Source: Anaerolineae bacterium (GTDB taxonomy: Bacteria > Chloroflexota > Anaerolineae > Aggregatilineales > Phototrophicaceae). From it: a stretch of 63,649 bases of DNA. The notes beneath the pieces were generated by a model that saw nothing but the letters and a program-made list of their open reading frames with translations, searched no databases and was not told where the DNA came from. The translations under genes and the position numbers were made by a program. Positions within the stretch are counted from its first letter, which is position 1; every line of letters starts with the position of its first letter. Location of the stretch: positions 1 through 63,649 of the forward strand of contig JABWBO010000022.1 of the NCBI GenBank assembly GCA_013360465.1, read 5' to 3'. Shown in pieces: positions 59,602 to 63,649 of the stretch.

Positions 59602-60540
59602 CTACCCGTCGCCCTGTTCGGAGTCGTCGCCGCCCGCCCCCAGCAGACGGCGATAGGTCGCCTGAAGCGTCAGGGCGTCCGCCACGTGGAACGGCAGCGG
59701 CGCTTCCACGCCCACCGTTCCGCCGACGTTGTAATCGACGAAGGCTTGCAGCAGCTCACGATAGTGCAGGTCGGCTTCGTTCAGCGGCAGATGCTCTTTT
59801 TCCCCCTTGGCGGTGTAGGCAATTCCGCTCATGTGAAAGTGCAGCTTGCCCAGACCCCCTTCGCCCAGCCCAATTTTAACTCGGCGCAGCGCATCGGAAA
59901 ATTCGGCATAGCTGTTGAACGTGCCATCCCCCCGCCGCGCGTGCAGATGCGCCCAGTCGATGCAGGGCAGCACCCCCGGCACATCGGCGCTGAGCTGGAT
60001 CACCTCGTCGAGCGTGCCGAACATCGCCGATTTGCCCATCGTCTCCGGGCGAAGGTTGACCGCCACGCCTTCCTCGCGCAGGATATCGGTCAGTTCCAGG
60101 AGCTTCTGGCGGGCGCGTTCGTAGACCTGCTCCGGCGGCTGGCTGTGGTAGCTGCCTGGGTGGAAGACGATATCCTTCGCCCCGGCGAGGAAGCCTTTGC
60201 GCGCCGCCGCCAGCAGACGGGCGTCGCTCTTTTCCATCAACTCCGTCGTCTGGCTGTTGAGGTTGATAAAATACGGCGCATGGATGCTCAGGCTGATCTG
60301 CCGCGCTTCCGCCGCCGCCTTGATCTGCGCGCACATCTCGTCGCTGACCCGCACGCTCTGCACCCAGGCGATCTCCAGATGCTCCAAACCGAGTTCGCGG
60401 CTATGATGAATAGCAGCGACGGTCCCACTGACGGGCGTGGTCTGAGGGGAACCCACCGTGCCAAAACGCAAACGCTCTTTAGGCTGCGACGGCTGCTGCG
60501 CCAAGTGGTTTCCTTTTTCTACAAATATGAACTCAGACAT
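59602..60540 (-). CDS. Endonuclease IV-like TIM-barrel (AP endonuclease/xylose isomerase superfamily)
   Basis: About 312 residues. LRFGTVGSPQTTPVSGTVA opens the barrel; SIHAPYFINLNSQTTELMEK, IVFHPGSYHSQPPEQVYERA, LRPETMGKSAMFGTLDEVI, CIDWAHLHARRGDG and LHFHMSGIAY carry the zinc-binding His/Glu/Asp set of endonuclease IV in order. Such enzymes cut DNA at abasic sites. This group, common in archaea and Chloroflexota, is shorter in motif detail than E. coli Nfo, so a sugar isomerase role cannot be excluded. The start at 60540 is a compromise; the frame extends upstream to 60588. It is divergent from the M50-like gene. Confidence 0.8.
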   Translation of the reverse strand: MSEFIFVEKGNHLAQQPSQPKERLRFGTVGSPQTTPVSGTVAAIHHSRELGLEHLEIAWVQSVRVSDEMCAQIKAAAEARQISLSIHAPYFINLNSQTTELMEKSDARLLAAARKGFLAGAKDIVFHPGSYHSQPPEQVYERARQKLLELTDILREEGVAVNLRPETMGKSAMFGTLDEVIQLSADVPGVLPCIDWAHLHARRGDGTFNSYAEFSDALRRVKIGLGEGGLGKLHFHMSGIAYTAKGEKEHLPLNEADLHYRELLQAFVDYNVGGTVGVEAPLPFHVADALTLQATYRRLLGAGGDDSEQGDG

Positions 60541-60608
60541 GCGATTATTGTAACAGACAGCGCGCCAATAGTGGGTGTGAATCGGCAAACGTTGGAGGGA
60601 AGTTCATC

Positions 60609-61322
60609 ATGTTTGCACATCTCATGTTTTTTCGTCAGCGGGCGCTGGTGACGGCGGCGCTGGCAGCCGTGATCGTCTTCATCGTGTGGAATGTCCCGGC
60701 GCTGAACATCGTCCTCTATCCGTTTCGCCTGTTCGTCACCTTCGTCCACGAGACCGGACACGGCGCAGCGGCGCTGATCAGCGGCGGACATTTCCAGCAG
60801 TTCGTGGTCGATCAAAACGGCGGCGGCTACGCCCTGACGGCGGGCGGCAGCCGCGCGCTGATCCTACCGGCGGGCTATCTAGGGGCGGCGCTCTTTGGCG
60901 CGCTCCTCTTCTACCTGACCAACACCCTGCCCTATCCGCGCAGCATCGCCCTGGCGCTGGCGATCCTCCTGGCGCTGGTGACAGTGTTCTATACGCAGCT
61001 GCTCTCGCTGGCGTTCTTCGTCGGCTTGATCATGGCAGGGGTCCTCGTCCTGCTCTGGCGCTACGCCGACCGGGGGGCGGCTATGCTGGCGCTGAATCTG
61101 CTGGCGATCCTGACCGGGCTGAACGCCGTCAACGACCTGATCGCCCTGACCGGCAGCGCCGATATCAGCGCCGGCGCGCTGCGCAATGATGCGGCGGCGT
61201 TCAGCGCTGAAGTCGCGCCGCTGGTCCCGGCTGCGGTCTGGGCGCTGCTGTGGGCGGGGCTGGCGATCCTGATTGTTGGGGCGGCGATCTACTTCAGCCT
61301 GATTCGCCACCGCCGGCGCTGA
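60609..61322 (+). CDS. M50B-like putative membrane zinc metalloprotease
   Basis: 237 residues with about six predicted membrane spans. The zinc motif HETGH (His47, Glu48, His51) follows the first span in LFVTFVHETGHGAAALISGG, and NGGGYALTAGGSRALILPAGY lies beyond, as in the M50B/PF13398-like group found near sporulation or stress genes. It probably cuts substrates within or next to the membrane. The start has GGAGGG about 10 nt upstream. It is followed 87 bp later by the receptor kinase gene on the same strand; a functional link is possible but unproven. Confidence 0.8.
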   Translation: MFAHLMFFRQRALVTAALAAVIVFIVWNVPALNIVLYPFRLFVTFVHETGHGAAALISGGHFQQFVVDQNGGGYALTAGGSRALILPAGYLGAALFGALLFYLTNTLPYPRSIALALAILLALVTVFYTQLLSLAFFVGLIMAGVLVLLWRYADRGAAMLALNLLAILTGLNAVNDLIALTGSADISAGALRNDAAAFSAEVAPLVPAAVWALLWAGLAILIVGAAIYFSLIRHRRR

Positions 61323-61409
61323 CTGAGCGCTGAGTGCGGCATATTCGCGTGAAAAACGTCCAGCGGTTACAATACAGGGACGGTCTTTTACCCTGAAGGC
61401 ATGAGGTCG

Positions 61410-63649
61410 ATGCAGCCCAATCTGGTCGGACAGAAGCTCGGCAAATATACCATCCGCGAGATGCTCGGCATGGGTGGGATGGGCGCGGTTTACAGAGCCT
61501 ACCAGGAGGACCTCAGGCGTGAGGTCGCGCTCAAGGTGATCGCCCCGAACTTCACCGCCCAGGAGGAGGTGGTCGCCCGCTTCATCCGCGAGGCGCAGAC
61601 CGCCGCTTCGCTGGAACATGCCCACATCGTGCCGATCTACGACTACGGCGTGATCAACGGTCAGCTGTACATCGTGATGCGTCATCTGACGGGCGGCACG
61701 CTTGCGCAGCGCATCGACGCCGCCCGCAAGTCGGGCAGATTGCCCACACCGGGCGAGTGCGCCGCCCTGCTGGACCAGCTCGCCGGTGCGCTCGACTATG
61801 CCCACGAACGCGGCGTCATCCACCGCGACATCAAGCCCGGCAACATCATGTTCGACAATCACGGCGACGCCTTCCTGGTCGATTTCGGCATCGCCAAAGC
61901 TGGAGACTCCACCAACCTGACGCGCGGCAGCAGCGTGATCGGCTCGCCGCACTACATGGCTCCGGAACAATGGCGCGGCGACCCGGCAACGGCGGCGACT
62001 GATCAGTATGCGCTGGCGGTCGTGTTGTTCACCATGCTGACCGGCAAGCTGCCCTTCGAAGCCGAGACACCCTACGCGGTCATGCAGCTGCATATCAACA
62101 CGCCGCCACCCTCTCCGACGCTGCTGCGCGCCGACCTTTCGCCGGGACTGGGGCTGGTGATGGAACGAGCGATGGCGAAGGACAGCGCGGCGCGCTTTCC
62201 GTCGATGCGCGCCTTTTCCGAGGCGTTCCGCCAGTCAGTCGGCGAGCGCATGGTAGGCGAGACAGGTTTCTTCACCCGCCCACTGGAGACGATGCGCACC
62301 GTCGTCATGCCTGGGGGGTCGGGTTCACAGCCGGGCGCAGCAGCAGCCGCCGCCGGCGCACCTTCGGGCAGCACCTCGCAGAGCCTCAGCCAGACGATTC
62401 GCCAGCAGCGGGTCGGGCTGGCGGTCGGCTTGGGCGCCGGCTTGATCATCGCCATCGTGGCGGGCGTCCTGCTGCTGATGCAGAACCGGGGCACGACGGA
62501 CCTGGACGCCACCGCCACCGCCGAGCAGGCGGCGCTGGTCGGCATGGCGAATTTGACGGAGACGGCGGAAAATGCGGCGCTGATCGCCAGCCCGACAGTC
62601 AGCACAGTGACCGATCTGCAGGCGAGCGCGACGCCGCTTCCGCCGACCGAGACACTCACCCCGACCTGGACTCCTTCCTGGACGCCCTCGGCGACTCTGC
62701 CGCCGTCTGCGACGCCGACTCCCTCCCATTCGGCGGAGCAGATCGCCGCTTCTGCGACCACTGCCCGCGAAGCCGAGATCGTCGTGACGGTGACCGAGCG
62801 TGCTGTCCTCACCCGCACGGCGCAGGCTGAAGAGACGGCGGCAGCGCAGGCGACTCAGGCGGTTGAGACCGCCGCCGCCCAGGCATTGGAGACGCTGATC
62901 GCCGGCAGCACCGTCACCTCGGCGGCGATTGCCGCCAACGCCGCCGCCACCCTCCAGGCGGAGCAGCAGGCGACCCAGGCGGCGATCAGCGTCGCCGCCA
63001 CCCTCGACGCCATCGTCCAGAATACGCGAGCGGCAAACAATGCCGCCGCGTCGGCGACCACCGCCGCCGAGCAGGCGACGCGCGATGCGCAGACGACCCA
63101 GATGGCGGCAGCCCAGGCAGCGGGGACCGCAACCCAGACCGTGCTTGACGCGCGGGCGACGGGGACCGCAGAAGCGCTGTCGGCAGCGCAGACCGCGACG
63201 CAGACGGCGCTCGATGCGCGCGCGACGGGGACCACGGCAGCGCAGACCGCGACACAGACGGCGCTCGATGCGCGCGCGACAGACACGGTCGAGGCGCTAT
63301 GGACGGCGCAGACGGCGACCCAGGCAGCGCTCGACATGCGGGCGACGCGCGCTGCCGATCAGACGGCGACGCAGACCACCTTCGATGCGCAGGCGACGGA
63401 GGCTGCCGATGCGCTGTGGACGGCGCTGACGGCGACCCAGGCGGCGCTGGACGCACGGGCAACCGACAGCGCGCTGACCGCCAGTGCGCAGCAGCTCGCC
63501 ACCGCGTCAGCGGCGACCGCCGCGCGGAACGCCGAACTGCTGGCGGCACAGGCGACCCTTTCAGCGCTTCAGACGGAAGCCGCAAGCCTGACCGCCACCG
63601 CAGTGGTGGGTCCGCTGACCGCCACCGCAGGCGGCGTCTCCGGCACGAT
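61410..63649 (+). CDS. Receptor-type Ser/Thr protein kinase (PknB-like), 3' truncated by the window
   Basis: At least 746 residues, running off the end. Kinase domain at 8-270: glycine loop MLGMGGMGAVYRAY, Lys42 in REVALKV, catalytic loop VIHRDIKPGN, VDFGIAK, and GSPHYMAPEQW. One membrane span lies at about 334-357 (VGLAVGLGAGLIIAIVAG). The outer part starts with a Thr/Pro linker and then becomes an Ala/Thr/Gln-rich region with imperfect 20-residue repeats (TATQTALDARATGT type) that may form a coiled coil or stalk. No PASTA domains are seen. ATG 61410 is preferred to 61401 by spacing from AAGG. It probably reports an extracellular signal. Confidence 0.9.
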   Translation, partial: MQPNLVGQKLGKYTIREMLGMGGMGAVYRAYQEDLRREVALKVIAPNFTAQEEVVARFIREAQTAASLEHAHIVPIYDYGVINGQLYIVMRHLTGGTLAQRIDAARKSGRLPTPGECAALLDQLAGALDYAHERGVIHRDIKPGNIMFDNHGDAFLVDFGIAKAGDSTNLTRGSSVIGSPHYMAPEQWRGDPATAATDQYALAVVLFTMLTGKLPFEAETPYAVMQLHINTPPPSPTLLRADLSPGLGLVMERAMAKDSAARFPSMRAFSEAFRQSVGERMVGETGFFTRPLETMRTVVMPGGSGSQPGAAAAAAGAPSGSTSQSLSQTIRQQRVGLAVGLGAGLIIAIVAGVLLLMQNRGTTDLDATATAEQAALVGMANLTETAENAALIASPTVSTVTDLQASATPLPPTETLTPTWTPSWTPSATLPPSATPTPSHSAEQIAASATTAREAEIVVTVTERAVLTRTAQAEETAAAQATQAVETAAAQALETLIAGSTVTSAAIAANAAATLQAEQQATQAAISVAATLDAIVQNTRAANNAAASATTAAEQATRDAQTTQMAAAQAAGTATQTVLDARATGTAEALSAAQTATQTALDARATGTTAAQTATQTALDARATDTVEALWTAQTATQAALDMRATRAADQTATQTTFDAQATEAADALWTALTATQAALDARATDSALTASAQQLATASAATAARNAELLAAQATLSALQTEAASLTATAVVGPLTATAGGVSGT
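63100..63480 (+). repeat. Imperfect ~60-bp coding repeats in the kinase stalk
   Basis: Successive units contain gcgacgcagacggcgctcga and gcgcgcgacg variants and encode A-T-Q-x-A-L-D-A-R-A-T. Spacing varies between about 48 and 63 bp. The array may continue beyond the window. Confidence 0.7.

Overview
The window reads as a 64 kb piece of a high-GC bacterial chromosome, most likely Chloroflexota (Anaerolineae-like). This is inferred from the Thr/Pro-rich linkers in several exported proteins, secreted SH3b and beta-helix proteins, a TM0106-type RecB nuclease, DUF5679-like zinc-ribbon and TIR proteins, and many carbohydrate ABC importers. No rRNA, tRNA, CRISPR array, integrase or transposase was seen. 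Genes are dense and lie on both strands in short operons.

Layout. 1-4.6 kb: the 3' end of a methyltransferase gene, pruA with its own promoter and terminator, then lipB and a dienelactone-hydrolase-like gene. 4.7-8 kb: sugar ABC importer 1 (binding protein plus two permeases, no ATPase). 8-15.2 kb, all minus strand: a DUF4062-TM-TPR protein, a secreted alpha/beta hydrolase, a TM0106 nuclease, and a histidine phosphatase/GDPD pair. 15.3-19.6 kb: importer 2, complete with ATPase. 19.6-28.1 kb: a GH20-like enzyme divergent from a LacI regulator, then importer 3, whose binding-protein gene carries an in-frame stop, then an ADP-ribosylglycohydrolase-family protein. 28.2-34.4 kb: an ArsR/DUF2087 regulator divergent from a GH38 alpha-mannosidase, then SIS and ROK genes. 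Together with GH20 these suggest uptake and cytoplasmic breakdown of amino-sugar or mannose-containing glycans. 34.4-40.3 kb: a secreted matrixin protease, a DUF2207-like membrane protein, coaX, a GNAT-like protein and a LacI-type sensor without a DNA-binding domain. 40.4-42.3 kb: nrfHA for nitrite ammonification. 42.6-51 kb: exported SH3b and beta-helix proteins around a VOC dioxygenase, an epimerase and a zinc-ribbon/TIR protein. 51-63.6 kb: msrA, a small basic protein, a P-type ATPase preceded by a 31-residue membrane peptide, a tandem class II aldolase, a fructosamine-kinase-like protein, an S41-type protease, a beta-PGM-like HAD protein, an endonuclease IV-like TIM barrel, an M50-like protein, and a receptor Ser/Thr kinase running off the end.

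Most notable signals: (1) the 31-aa single-span peptide just upstream of the P-type ATPase gene, reminiscent of KdpF or sarcolipin in size and form; (2) a TAA splitting the binding protein of importer 3, with a Shine-Dalgarno-like restart; (3) stem-loops between binding-protein and permease genes in all three importers; (4) a four-copy palindromic repeat family with copy-specific side hairpins; (5) several proteins of known fold that appear to have lost their catalytic or DNA-binding parts (DLH, TIR, LacI, second aldolase domain). No single locus can be called a proven new system from sequence alone.
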